A stretch of DNA of 58,823 bases from Nemertoderma westbladi. Its lineage: Eukaryota; Xenacoelomorpha; Nemertodermatida; Nemertodermatidae. A program made the position numbers and the translations under genes. The notes under the pieces are model-generated. The model was not told where the DNA came from. It was given only the letters and a program-made list of their open reading frames with translations, and searched no databases. How positions within the stretch are numbered: position 1 is the first letter of the stretch; each line of letters begins with the position of its first letter. This document shows positions 19,761 through 32,978 of this stretch, one piece after another. The stretch lies in contig JAUCBJ010001162.1 of NCBI GenBank assembly GCA_032718475.1, forward strand, positions 1 through 58,823, given 5' to 3'.

Positions 19761-20515
19761 CGTAACATTTAAAACCGTGTTGGAATAAGGGGAGGGGAAG
19801 CCTTTCCAAAATTTGTAGATAGAGTGTGTTATAAATTTTAGTGGACGTGAGGGTTATTCATAGTTAATTATAAAATACCCTTCCTTTCATTGTAGCTGCT
19901 GAGTTATAAGACGGATAAGTACAGTAGGATTGAGAACAGTGGCTGCAGATTATTGGTATTTATATTTGGGAGGCCATGAGGACAAGGGCTATCAAAAATT
20001 AATTGGGCAAACAATTAATTGCAATTAATTGACCCAATTAATTGATTGGTGGTTTCCAAATAATTGGATAATTGATTGGAATTGATTAAATTGCTGTAAA
20101 ACAAGTGTGAGTGATAATGACAAAACCAATAAAGGACGGAGATAGGGGGGAAACTGGACCAAATCCCATCTTGGCGAATTAATATCCCGCCTCAATGTTA
20201 AATTCTAAATTTAGGGAAATGAGCAGGTTACCGTGGCACGTTATTTTAACCAAAACAATAAACTAAACACAATAGAACAGGTTACAGTTTTATTATTGAG
20301 AGTAATCAGCTGTAACTTGCGTCGAATTTCCCCTGGAGAGGGATGAATTTTATTGCGTCCAGTTCCCCCCCCCCCCTCCCCCCCCCCCTATCTGAAAGAA
20401 CGATATCAGATGTGTAGGAACATAGGATGCAATATTGGCCACCAAGTAAGATTTGGTACGAGGGGGTGTGCCGTATACATTATATGAGTGACGAGTAATT
20501 AGAAGGTGACCATTG
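19761..20515. other. Non-coding flank of the satellite array
   Basis: Contains an AATTAATTG-rich patch (19990-20090) and a C-run at ~20365-20389. No gene seen. Confidence 0.4.
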
Positions 20516-23500
20516 TTGTACAAGTAGAGGGGAAATTGTATTGTATTAGAAGGGCTTTCAATTGTTGTACAAGTAGAGGGGACATTGTATTGTATTAGAA
20601 GGGCTTTCAATTGTTGTACAAGTAGAGGGGACATTATATTGTGTCAGAAGGGCTTTCAATTGTTGTACAAGTAGAGGGGACATTATATTGTGTCAGAAGG
20701 GCTTTCAATTGTTGTACAAGTAGAGGGGACATTGTATTGTATTAGAAGGGCTTTCAATTGTTGTACAAGTAGAGGGGACATTGTATTATGTCAGAAGGGC
20801 TTTCAATTGTTGTACAAGTAGAGGGGACATTGTATTATGTCAGAAGGGCTTCCAATTGTTGTACAAGTAGAGGGGACATTGTATTGTATTAGAAGGGCTT
20901 TCAATTGTTGTACAAGTAGAGGGGACATTATATTGTGTCAGAAGGGCTTTCAATTGTTGTACAAGTAGAGGGGACATTGTATTGTATTAGAAGGGCTTTC
21001 AATTGTTGTACAAGTAGAGGGGACATTGTATTGTATTATAAGGGCTTTCAATTGTTGTACAAGTAGAGGGGACATTGTATTGTGTCAGAAGGGCTTTCAA
21101 TTGTTGTACAAGTAGAGGGGACATTGTATTGTATTAGAAGGGCTTTCAATTGTTGTACAAGTAGAGGGGACATTGTATTGTATTAGAAGGGCTTTCAATT
21201 GTTGTACAAGTAGAGGGGACATTGTATTGTATTAGAAGGGCTTTCAATTGTTTTATAAGTAGAGGGGACATTGTATTGTGTCAGAAGGGCTTTCAATTGT
21301 TGTACAAGTAGAGGGGACATTGTATTGTGTCAGAAGGGCTTTCAATTGTTGTACAAGTAGAGGGGACATTGTATTGTATTAGAAGGGCTTTCAATTGTTG
21401 TACAAGTAGAGGGGACATTGTATTGTATTAGAAGGGCTTTCAATTGTTGTACAAGTAGAGGGGACATTGTATTGTATTAGAAGGGCTTTCAATTGTTGTA
21501 CAAGTAGAGGGGACATTATATTGTGTCTGAAGGGCTTTCAATTGTTGTACAAGTAGAGGGGACATTGTATTGTATTAGAAGGGCTTTCAATTGTTGTACA
21601 AGTAGAGGGGACATTGTATTGTATTAGAAGGGCTTTCAATTGTTATACAAGTAGAGGGGACATTGTATTGTATTAGAAGGGCTTTCAATTGTTGTACAAG
21701 TAGAGGGGACATTGTATTGTATTAGAAGGGCTTTCAATTGTTGTACAAGTAGAGGGGACATTGTATTGTGTCAGAAGGGCTTTCAATTGTTGTACAAGTA
21801 GAGGGGACATTATATTGTATTAGAAGGGCTTTCAATTGTTGTACAAGTAGAGGGGACATTGTATTGTATTAGAAGGGCTTTCAATTATTGTACAAGTAGA
21901 GGGGACATTGTATTGTGTCAGAAGGGCTTTCAATTCTTGTACAAGTAGAGGGGACATTATATTGTATTAGAAGGGCTTTCAATTGTTGTACAAGTAGAGG
22001 GGACATTATATTGTATTAGAAGGGCTTTCAATTGTTGTACAAGTAGAGGGGACATTATATTGTATTAGAAGGGCTTTCAATTGTTGTACAAGTAGAGGGG
22101 ACATTATATTGTATTAGAAGGGCTTTCAATTGTTGTACAAGTAGAGGGGACATTGTATTGTGTCAGAAGGGCTTTCAATTGTTGTACAAGTAGAGGGGAC
22201 ATTATATTGTATTAGAAGGGCTTTCAATTGTTGTACAAGTAGAGGGGACATTATATTGTGTCAGAAGGGCTTTCAATTGTTGTACAAGTAGAGGGGACAT
22301 TATATTGTGTCAGAGGGGCTTTCAATTGTTGTACAAGTAGAGGGGACATTGTATTGTATTAGAAGGGCTTTCAATTGTTGTACAAGTAGAGGGGACATTG
22401 TATTGTGTCAGAAGGGCTTTCAATTGTTGTACAAGTAGAGGGGACATTATATTGTATTAGAAGGGCTTTCAATTGTTGTACAAGTAGAGGGGACATTATA
22501 TTGTATTAGAAGGGCTTTTAATTGTTGTACAAGTAGAGGGGACATTATATTGTATTAGAAGGGCTTTCAATTGTTGTACAAGTAGAGGGGACATTGTATT
22601 GTGTCAGAAGGGCTTTCAATTGTTGTACAAGTAGAGGGGACATTGTATTGTATTAGAAGGGCTTTCAATTGTTGTACAAGTAGAGGGGACATTGTATTGT
22701 ATTAGAAGGGCTTTCAATTGTTGTACAAGTAGAGGGGACATTGTATTGTGTCAGAAGGGCTTTCAATTGTTGTACAAGTAGAGGGGACATTATATTGTAT
22801 TAGAAGGGCTTTCAATTGTTGTACAAGTAGAGGGGACATTGTATTGTATTAGAAGGGCTTTCAATTGTTGTACAAGTAGAGGGGACATTGTATTGTATTA
22901 GAAGGGCTTTCAATTGTTGTACAAGTAGAGGGGACATTGTATTGTGTCAGAAGGGCTTTCAATTGTTGTACAAGTAGAGGGGACATTATATTGTATTAGA
23001 AGGGCTTTCAATTGTTGTACAAGTAGAGGGGACATTGTATTGTATTTAAGAAGGGCTTTCAATTGTTGTACAAGTAGAGGGGACATTGTATTGTATTAGA
23101 AGGGCTTTCAATTGTTGTACAAGTAGAGGGGACATTGTATTGTGTCAGAAGGGCTTTCAATTGTTGTACAAGTAGAGGGGACATTGTATTGTATTAGAAG
23201 GGCTTTCAATTGTTGTACAAGTAGAGGGGACATTATATTGTATTAGAAGGGCTTTCAATTGTTGTACAAGTAGAGGGGACATTGTATTGTATTAGAAGGG
23301 CTTTCAATTGTTGTACAAGTAGAGGGGACATTGTATTGTATTAGAAGGGCTTTCAATTGTTGTACAAGTAGAGGGGACATTCTATTGTGTCAGAAGGGCT
23401 TTCAATTTTTGTACAAGTTGAGGGGACATTATATTGTGTCAGAAGGGCTTTCAATTGTTGTACAAGTAGAGGGGACATTATATTGTATTAGAAGGGCTTT

Positions 23501-26500
23501 CAATTGTTGTACAAGTAGAGGGGACATTGTATTGTATTAGAAGGGCTTTCAATTGTTGTACAAGTAGAGGGGACATTATATTGTGTTAGAAGGGCCTTCA
23601 ATTGTTGTACAAGTAGAGGGGACATTATATTGTATTAGAAGGGCTTTCAATTGTTGTACAAGTAGAGGGGACATTGTATTGTATTAGAAGGGCTTTCAAT
23701 TGTTGTACAAGTAGAGGGGACATTATATTGTGTCAGGAAGGGCTTTCAATTGTTGTACAAGTAGAGGGGACATTCTATTGTGTCAGAAGGGCTTTCAATT
23801 GTTGTACAAGTTGAGGGGACATTATATTGTGTCAGAAGGGCTTTCAATTGTTGTACAAGTAGAGGGGACATTATATTGTATTAGAAGGGCTTTCAATTGT
23901 TGTACAAGTAGAGGGGACATTCTATTGTGTCAGAAGGGCTTTCAATTGTTGTACAAGTTGAGGGGACATTATATTGTGTCAGAAGGGCTTTCAATTGTTG
24001 TACAAGTAGAGGGGACATTATATTGTATTAGAAGGGCTTTCAATTGTTGTACAAGTAGAGGGGACATTATATTGTGTCAGAAGGGCTTTCAATTGTTGTA
24101 CAAGTAGAGGGGACATTATATTGTATTAGAAGGGCTTTCAATTGTTGTACAAGTAGAGGGGACATTATATTGTGTCAGAAGGGCTTTCAATTGTTGTACA
24201 AGTTGAGGGGACATTATATTGTGTCAGAAGGGCTTTCAATTGTTGTACAAGTTGAGGGGACATTATATTGTATTAGAAGGGCTTTCAATTGTTTTATAAG
24301 TAGAGGGGACATTGTATTGTGTCAGAAGGGCTTTCAATTGTTGTACAAGTAGAGGGGACATTATATTGTATTAGAAGGGCTTTCAATTGTTTTATAAGTA
24401 GAGGGGACATTGTATTGTGTCAGAAGGGCTTTCAATTGTTGTACAAGTAGAGGGGACATTATATTGGGTCAGAAGGGCTTTCAATTGTTGTACAAGTAGA
24501 GGGGACATTATATTGTATTAGAAGGGCTTTCAATTGTTGTACAAGTAGAGGGGACATTATATTGTGTCAGAAGGGCTTTCAATTGTTGTACAAGTAGAGG
24601 GGACATTGTATTGTATCAGAAGGGCTTTCAATTGTTGTACAAGTTGAGGGGACATTATATTGTGTCAGAAGGGCTTTCAATTGTTGTACAAGTAGAGGGG
24701 ACATTATATTGTATTAGAAGGGCTTTCAATTGTTGTACAAGTAGAGGGGACATTGTATTGTGTCAGAAGGGCTTTCAATTGTTGTACAAGTAGAGGGGAC
24801 ATTGTATTGTATTAGAAGGGCTTTCAATTGTTGTACAAGTAGAGGGGACATTGTATTGTATTAGAAGGGCTTTCAATTGTTGTACAAGTAGAGGGGACAT
24901 TATATTGTGTTAGAAGGGCTTTCAATTGTTGTACAAGTAGAGGGGAAATTATATTGTGTCAGAAGGGCTTTCAATTGTTGTACAAGTAGAGGGGACATTG
25001 TATTGTATTAGAAGGGCTTTCAATTGTTGTACAAGTAGAGGGGACATTATATTGTGTCAGGAAGGGCTTTCAATTGTTGTACAAGTAGAGGGGACATTAT
25101 ATTGTATTAGAAGGGCTTTCAATTGTTGTACAAGTAGAGGGGACATTGTATTGTATTATAAGGGCTTTCAATTGTTGTACAAGTAGAGGGGACATTGTAT
25201 TGTGTCAGAAGGGCTTTCAATTGTTGTACAAGTAGAGGGGACATTGTATTGTATTAGAAGGGCTTTCAATTGTTGTACAAGTAGAGGGGACATTGTATTG
25301 TATTAGAAGGGCTTTCAATTGTTGTACAAGTAGAGGGGACATTGTATTGTATTAGAAGGGCTTTCAATTCTTTTATAAGTAGAGGGGACATTGTATTGTG
25401 TCAGAAGGGCTTTCAATTGTTGTACAAGTAGAGGGGACATTGTATTGTGTCAGAAGGGCTTTCAATTGTTGTACAAGTAGAGGGGACATTGTATTGTATT
25501 AGAAGGGCTTTCAATTGTTGTACAAGTAGAGGGGACATTGTATTGTATTAGAAGGGCTTTCAATTGTTGTACAAGTAGAGGGGACATTGTATTGTATTAG
25601 AAGGGCTTTCAATTGTTGTACAAGTAGAGGGGACATTATATTGTGTCTGAAGGGCTTTCAATTGTTGTACAAGTAGAGGGGACATTGTATTGTATTAGAA
25701 GGGCTTTCAATTGTTGTACAAGTAGAGGGGACATTGTATTGTATTAGAAGGGCTTTCAATTGTTATACAAGTAGAGGGGACATTGTATTGTATTAGAAGG
25801 GCTTTCAATTGTTGTACAAGTAGAGGGGACATTGTATTGTATTAGAAGGGCTTTCAATTGTTGTACAAGTAGAGGGGACATTGTATTGTGTCAGAAGGGC
25901 TTTCAATTGTTGTACAAGTAGAGGGGACATTATATTGTATTAGAAGGGCTTTCAATTGTTGTACAAGTAGAGGGGACATTGTATTGTATTAGAAGGGCTT
26001 TCAATTATTGTACAAGTAGAGGGGACATTGTATTGTGTCAGAAGGGCTTTCAATTCTTGTACAAGTAGAGGGGACATTATATTGTATTAGAAGGGCTTTC
26101 AATTGTTGTACAAGTAGAGGGGACATTATATTGTATTAGAAGGGCTTTCAATTGTTGTACAAGTAGAGGGGACATTATATTGTATTAGAAGGGCTTTCAA
26201 TTGTTGTACAAGTAGAGGGGACATTATATTGTATTAGAAGGGCTTTCAATTGTTGTACAAGTAGAGGGGACATTGTATTGTGTCAGAAGGGCTTTCAATT
26301 GTTGTACAAGTAGAGGGGACATTATATTGTATTAGAAGGGCTTTCAATTGTTGTACAAGTAGAGGGGACATTATATTGTGTCAGAAGGGCTTTCAATTGT
26401 TGTACAAGTAGAGGGGACATTATATTGTGTCAGAGGGGCTTTCAATTGTTGTACAAGTAGAGGGGACATTGTATTGTATTAGAAGGGCTTTCAATTGTTG

Positions 26501-29384
26501 TACAAGTAGAGGGGACATTGTATTGTGTCAGAAGGGCTTTCAATTGTTGTACAAGTAGAGGGGACATTATATTGTATTAGAAGGGCTTTCAATTGTTGTA
26601 CAAGTAGAGGGGACATTATATTGTATTAGAAGGGCTTTCAATTGTTGTACAAGTAGAGGGGACATTGTATTGTATTAGAAGGGCTTTCAATTGTTGTACA
26701 AGTAGAGGGGACATTGTATTGTATTAGAAGGGCTTTCAATTGTTGTACAAGTAGAGGGGACATTGTATTGTGTCAGAAGGGCTTTCAATTGTTGTACAAG
26801 TAGAGGGGACATTATATTGTATTAGAAGGGCTTTCAATTGTTGTACAAGTAGAGGGGACATTGTATTGTATTAGAAGGGCTTTCAATTGTTGTACAAGTA
26901 GAGGGGACATTGTATTGTATTAGAAGGGCTTTCAATTGTTGTACAAGTAGAGGGGACATTGTATTGTGTCAGAAGGGCTTTCAATTGTTGTACAAGTAGA
27001 GGGGACATTATATTGTATTAGAAGGGCTTTCAATTGTTGTACAAGTAGAGGGGACATTGTATTGTATTAGAAGGGCTTTCAATTGTTGTACAAGTAGAGG
27101 GGACATTGTATTGTATTAGAAGGGCTTTCAATTGTTGTACAAGTAGAGGGGACATTGTATTGTGTCAGAAGGGCTTTCAATTGTTGTACAAGTAGAGGGG
27201 ACATTGTATTGTATTAGAAGGGCTTTCAATTGTTGTACAAGTAGAGGGGACATTATATTGTATTAGAAGGGCTTTCAATTGTTGTACAAGTAGAGGGGAC
27301 ATTGTATTGTATTAGAAGGGCTTTCAATTGTTGTACAAGTAGAGGGGACATTGTATTGTATTAGAAGGGCTTTCAATTGTTGTACAAGTAGAGGGGACAT
27401 TCTATTGTGTCAGAAGGGCTTTCAATTGTTGTACAAGTTGAGGGGACATTATATTGTGTCAGAAGGGCTTTCAATTGTTGTACAAGTAGAGGGGACATTA
27501 TATTGTATTAGAAGGGCTTTCAATTGTTGTACAAGTAGAGGGGACATTGTATTGTATTAGAAGGGCTTTCAATTGTTGTACAAGTAGAGGGGACATTATA
27601 TTGTGTTAGAAGGGCCTTCAATTGTTGTACAAGTAGAGGGGACATTATATTGTATTAGAAGGGCTTTCAATTGTTGTACAAGTAGAGGGGACATTGTATT
27701 GTATTAGAAGGGCTTTCAATTGTTGTACAAGTAGAGGGGACATTATATTGTGTCAGGAAGGGCTTTCAATTGTTGTACAAGTAGAGGGGACATTCTATTG
27801 TGTCAGAAGGGCTTTCAATTGTTGTACAAGTTGAGGGGACATTATATTGTGTCAGAAGGGCTTTCAATTGTTGTACAAGTAGAGGGGACATTATATTGTA
27901 TTAGAAGGGCTTTCAATTGTTGTACAAGTAGAGGGGACATTCTATTGTGTCAGAAGGGCTTTCAATTGTTGTACAAGTTGAGGGGACATTATATTGTGTC
28001 AGAAGGGCTTTCAATTGTTGTACAAGTAGAGGGGACATTATATTGTATTAGAAGGGCTTTCAATTGTTGTACAAGTAGAGGGGACATTATATTGTGTCAG
28101 AAGGGCTTTCAATTGTTGTACAAGTAGAGGGGACATTATATTGTATTAGAAGGGCTTTCAATTGTTGTACAAGTAGAGGGGACATTATATTGTGTCAGAA
28201 GGGCTTTCAATTGTTGTACAAGTTGAGGGGACATTATATTGTGTCAGAAGGGCTTTCAATTGTTGTACAAGTTGAGGGGACATTATATTGTGTCAGAAGG
28301 GCTTTCAATTGTTGTACAAGTAGAGGGGACATTATATTGTGTCAGAAGGGCTTTCAATTGTTGTACAAGTAGAGGGGACATTATATTGTATTAGAAGGGC
28401 TTTCAATTGTTGTACAAGTAGAGGGGACATTATATTGTGTCAGAAGGGCTTTCAATTGTTGTACAAGTAGAGGGGACATTGTATTGTATCAGAAGGGCTT
28501 TCAATTGTTGTACAAGTTGAGGGGACATTATATTGTGTCAGAAGGGCTTTCAATTGTTGTACAAGTAGAGGGGACATTATATTGTATTAGAAGGGCTTTC
28601 AATTGTTGTACAAGTAGAGGGGACATTGTATTGTGTCAGAAGGGCTTTCAATTGTTGTACAAGTAGAGGGGACATTGTATTGTATTAGAAGGGCTTTCAA
28701 TTGTTGTACAAGTAGAGGGGACATTGTATTGTATTAGAAGGGCTTTCAATTGTTGTACAAGTAGAGGGGACATTATATTGTGTTAGAAGGGCTTTCAATT
28801 GTTGTACAAGTAGAGGGGACATTGTATTGTATTAGAAGGGCTTTCAATTGTTGTACAAGTAGAGGGGACATTGTATTGTATTAGAAGGGCTTTCAATTGT
28901 TGTACAAGTAGAGGGGACATTATATTGTGTCAGGAAGGGCTTTCAATTGTTGTACAAGTAGAGGGGACATTATATTGTATTAGAAGGGCTTTCAATTGTT
29001 GTACAAGTAGAGGGGACATTGTATTGTATTAGAAGGGCTTTCAATTGTTGTACAAGTAGAGGGGACATTATATTGTGTCAGAAGGGCTTCCAATTGTTTG
29101 TACAAGTAGAGGGGACATTATATTGTGTCAGAAGGGCTTTCAATTGTTGTACAAGTAGAGGGGACATTGTATTGTATTAGAAGGGCTTTCAATTGTTGTA
29201 CAAGTAGAGGGGACATTCTATTGTGTCAGAAGGGCTTTCAATTGTTGTACAAGTAGAGGGGACATTGTATTGTATTAGAAGGGCTTTCAATTGTTGTACA
29301 AGTAGAGGGAACATTATTGTGTCAGAAGGGCTTTCAATTGTTGTACAAGTAGAGGGGATATTGTATTGTATTAGAAGGGCTTTC
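20516..29384. repeat. Large 49-bp tandem satellite, ~181 units
   Basis: Head-to-tail copies of a 49-bp unit (TTGTACAAGTAGAGGGGACA, then TT-R-TATTGT-(ATTAG or GTCAG)-AAGGGCTTTCAATTG). Units fall into variants: GTA or ATA at one site, ATTAG or GTCAG at another, TAGAGG or TTGAGG at a third, plus rarer ones (TTTTATAAG, GTTATACAAG, TCTGAAGG). The 49-nt period makes all frames cycle every 49 codons, so long open frames with CCTSRGD-type motifs are by-products. The left edge fades through a degenerate unit (AGAAGGTGACCATTG); the right edge stops mid-unit at GGGCTTTCA. Confidence 0.97.
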
Positions 29385-30188
29385 ACAGATGGATGAGAAT
29401 CTGTAAATATTGGATGTGAACTTCATTCCTAGAGTGTACAGTAGTAGTTTCTACATCAAATATCACCAACTCTATCGCATGTATTTGTTATTAATAAGAT
29501 TTATTGGTTTGTATTTTTTCCGCAATATAGTTGCGATAACACTATTGGTGTATTGGTGAGATGCATATTAGGACTAGTTGGTATCAGAAACAATACAAGT
29601 TACATAACCTTTCTTATTTATGACACTTCCCCTGGGGGGTCCAAACGATCTACGCAAGGATCTACGGGGTGCGTCCGCGTTTATAATTGCAACATCAACC
29701 GATGCGACACGTTGGTTAACCCACACACCCGAATGTACTGTACAGTAGGACAATTTGGTCCTGGATAATTCGGTCCCAAACACTAAATAAATGGGACCGA
29801 ATTGTCCGGGTCCAGCATCCAAATCAGCTCTCACACCCCCGACAGAAGTCCCACCCCTATCCAAGTGGCCCCGTTAGAGGGTTACCTCGAGTTCCACAGG
29901 CTTGAGGCCACAACCACGCATGCGAGCATGTCACAAATATTTTCGTATATTTATTTGATTGTTTATTATATTAGCTACTATGTTACGGTATTATGTCAGT
30001 TATTTATAATACTTATAAGTATATTTAGTGTGTTGTTAGTAATAGACATAACAGTATTTACCTTCTCTTTAATTTTCTTCGTGCTTTAGGTTACCGCAGG
30101 TGAATTCTTACCACTCAGACTCAGAACACAACGCTATAAACGAATTTATAGCGGCATCATCTGCATTTTATAATGGAATGAAACAAAT
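29385..30188. other. Spacer with a perfect-stem hairpin; 5' flank of the next gene
   Basis: 29748-29811 holds a duplicated GACAATTTGGTCC / GATAATTCGGTCCCA motif and its complement TGGGACCGAATTGTCC, forming a ~16-bp stem with a 13-nt loop. A TTCTTCGTGCTTTAG acceptor-like sequence at ~30074-30088 may end a 5' UTR intron before the ATG at 30189. Confidence 0.4.
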
Positions 30189-30917
30189 ATGGGTCTTTAT
30201 AAGACCGCATCACTATTGGCTCTCTATCTGCTAATAAACATTGCCATATGTTACGGTAGTTTCACGTGCTATAAAGAAAATACATTGACCTTAAATGCAA
30301 CTACTGAGCGGCTACAAAAAGAGGTATATGATAGATTGGCTAGTCTAGAAAAAGGCAATCAGGCATGGTTAGATTACTATCGTGCCAAAACAACACGCCA
30401 TGATATCAGATACATTGAACACAATTGCACAGAATGTGCGCACGTCTTCAACCGAATCGTCGCTATTGATGGTGAGACAGGACGAAGAGTTCATGGTGAT
30501 GGTTCGCGTGGAACTCTGCATAAGGAATGACAACGAAAATGCCTGGGAGAAATTTTGCTTGGCTATGGATGAAGACAGATGTTCAGTATTTATGCAACAG
30601 TTTGAAGACGGGTTTAATGATAACGTGCAGAGTTCCAAGGATGTGGAAACAGACCAGGATGATTTCATTAGAATTGCACTTGCTGTTAGGGCCATGATCC
30701 TAGACGGGTACAAATTGAAGAGCAGCTCGTGCCAGTATATGTGTTGCCCCGGTGAGTGTCCTACTCCTGTGTGGAAGTTGAATCTGGCTACAACAACTAC
30801 TGTACCAGGGCGGCGGAAGAAACCACAACAGTCGAGAAGACAGCAAGCAGTTCAGTTGTTGCTACTCCAATAATTCGTATGGTTTTGGTGGTGGTTACAT
30901 TAACTGGAGTATTCTAG
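30189..30917 (+). CDS. Small secreted protein, possibly GPI-anchored, with two compensating frame changes
   Basis: ATG at 30189 opens a clear signal peptide (TASLLALYLLINIAICYG, residues 6-23), then a mature part with FTCYKEN and NCTEC. That frame stops at 30528. From about 30480 the next frame (+1) continues with good coding character: ELCIRNDNENAWEKFC, DRCSVFMQQFEDGF, SSSCQYMCCPGECP. Around 30790-30805 the original frame resumes with a Thr/Ser-rich stretch (EETTTVEKTASSS) and a hydrophobic C-terminus (IIRMVLVVVTLTGVF, stop 30915) without a cytoplasmic tail, like a GPI-attachment signal. I do not recognise the family. Two frame changes may be sequencing errors, a pseudogene, or unusual splicing or frameshifting. 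It is a single uninterrupted stretch of DNA next to the satellite. Confidence 0.5.
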
Positions 30918-31761
30918 AAACATAATCAACTTTGTGAGATCAACGTTAATAATAATATATATATATACTGTATATATATACACTACAGTACATTAAGATA
31001 ATACGATGTGGGGGGGGGGGGTGTTTAAAAAGGTTGAGTAAAAATAAAACAGTTACTATTGACTATGGTTTATTGTTTTGGTTTTTATAATTCGTCACTG
31101 TAACCTGTTTATTACATTTACTTGAAGTTGAAAAATTTTAATTGTGGATTTGAAATATATTGTGGGTCGATTGATGGATGCTACAGATGGGGCGAGGAGA
31201 GTACACCTCACTACACCCCCCCCCCCCCCCACACGTAAATACATAATTCACATTGTATAGTACATTGCCTGGGAATGAATTGTCTGGTAATTTGTGCGCT
31301 GAGTAGGTTCAGCTACTGCACTTATTCGGTAAGGAGATGCGCATTACGGCTACTTTTCCCGTATCTCTAACGCGATTTACAGAAACCAGTACAATCAATG
31401 GGAGGTTATACTGTACAATGGCGAAGTTGGTTTCCATTATTCATTCCATTTGAATATAATATTGCATTTTTGTAGAGAAACCCTATTAAGTCGGAGTGTC
31501 GAGATATAAAGATTGTCTCCATCTCCACTCGGTTAGTAGAATTAGCCGCCTACTCTCAACCACAAACCAAGCAAAGCATTTTAAGTAAAATTTCGTTAAT
31601 AAGCTCACTATAATTGACATATAATTAATTAATACATTAAAATTGAAAGGTATTATATTATAAATCTAAATAAAATACATATGTAGCTGGTTTGGTATAC
31701 TGCACAAAAGGAGACCGTATAATTGTAACATCTCACGTTACCAAAATTCCCCTCCTTGAAA
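30918..31761. other. No gene; TA-repeat and G/C runs
   Basis: TATATA microsatellite at 30955-30980, G13 at ~31009 and C15 at ~31217. No coding sequence recognised. Confidence 0.4.
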
Positions 31762-32978
31762 TACCGGGTGTTCTGTAATGATTGCCCCCCCCCCCCCCCC
31801 CTGGCCAGCCAAAACTGCCAGACATGTACCTTAGTATAATACACCATGACTCGTGATATAGTGTCATTTTCTGATGACAGAGACCCCCCCCCCCCCCCCA
31901 GATTTTTCTACAAATCATTATCAAATTGCTTGAAATTGGAAACACAACTAGTTCAACTCACCGTGGTTGTTACCATGAAGCCGGAATTTTCGATTTCGCC
32001 TTTAAATTTATTTATAAGTGTTTTAAAAAAGTGTCTTTTGCGAAATCGCACCCTCTGTATCATTGCCATTCTTCACTTTAGTCGTAATTTTTTCACATCA
32101 ATAGAAAGCTTACGTTGAAAGGATTCCGAATATGTAACAATATCTGAATTTCATTGAGAAACAGCTGAGAAATAGGCGTTTAAAGATTGCAAGAATTATT
32201 GTTCGCCGCAAGCCATTTATTCTATTTAAAAAATACACAATATTCTAGAACGTGTTATTTATTTTATGAGTTGGTAGGCAACAGCGGAATGCCTATACGA
32301 TATCTATATTGCATAGCTAATCATACATAAACAAATTGTTCCAGAATATTGTGTATTTATTAAATAGAATAAATGGCCTGCAGTGAAATCCAGCGTTAGT
32401 CATCAGCTTTACAGCCATGTTTCCCCTTTGCAGCATGGGGAGCTCCTCGATAGTGGCAAAGGAGGTTGGCCCTTAAAAGGGCCGTTTTGGTTTGAGTTCA
32501 GTTTGATTATGCCACAGAATAACGAAACTCTCTAATAGTAACATCTCTGATCCTGTCAACCATACGTTTTTCTTCACAGTCATCGAAGATTGCACTGGAA
32601 CTTATCATTTGAATTACTTCTGTTAGGCCTAATTCAGTAAAATTACCAAAGAAACACTAATACCGGTAACTGAATACTGTAATATATTGCAATACAGCAA
32701 AAGTCAGGCAGTAATAACTGTTTAAACAGGGTTGCAAATCTGATGACTAACGCTGGATAAATTATATATTTTTTAAATTGTGATTAAATCACAAATATTG
32801 GAAAGTAAGATCGGTTTAAAGAATTGCCTATAAAATTTTTATACTTTCGTATTGGACCCTAAACTTTTGCATGCAAGCTCATAATTAAATTATCTTTCGA
32901 TTTATATATTACACTAAGGTACATGTCTGGCAGTTTTGGCTGGCCAGGGGGGGGGGGGAATCATTGGAACACCCGGTA
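31762..32978. mobile_element. Palindromic (foldback-type) element with poly-C/G next to its termini, copy A
   Basis: Left TACCGGGTGTTC (31762) and right GAACACCCGGTA (32967-32978) are perfect inverted ends. The repeat continues for ~80 bp through a C16/G12 run, CTGGCCAGCC and TGCCAGACATGTACCTTAGT. The outermost TA could be the target duplication. A second inverted pair inside (GCCATTTATTCTATTTA near 32213 and its complement near 32360) makes a nested hairpin. No transposase. A rearranged copy lies at 49560-50960. Confidence 0.6.

Noticed and set aside
20516-29384. CRISPR-like array
   Set aside because: Units are tandem without unique spacers, and the DNA is eukaryotic.
20350-29386. Open frames with CCTSRGD and KGFQLLYK motifs in the 49-bp array
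   Set aside because: A 49-nt unit cycles through three frames; the open runs depend on unit variants and end at random. No start context, and the same peptides recur at the block-duplication offset.
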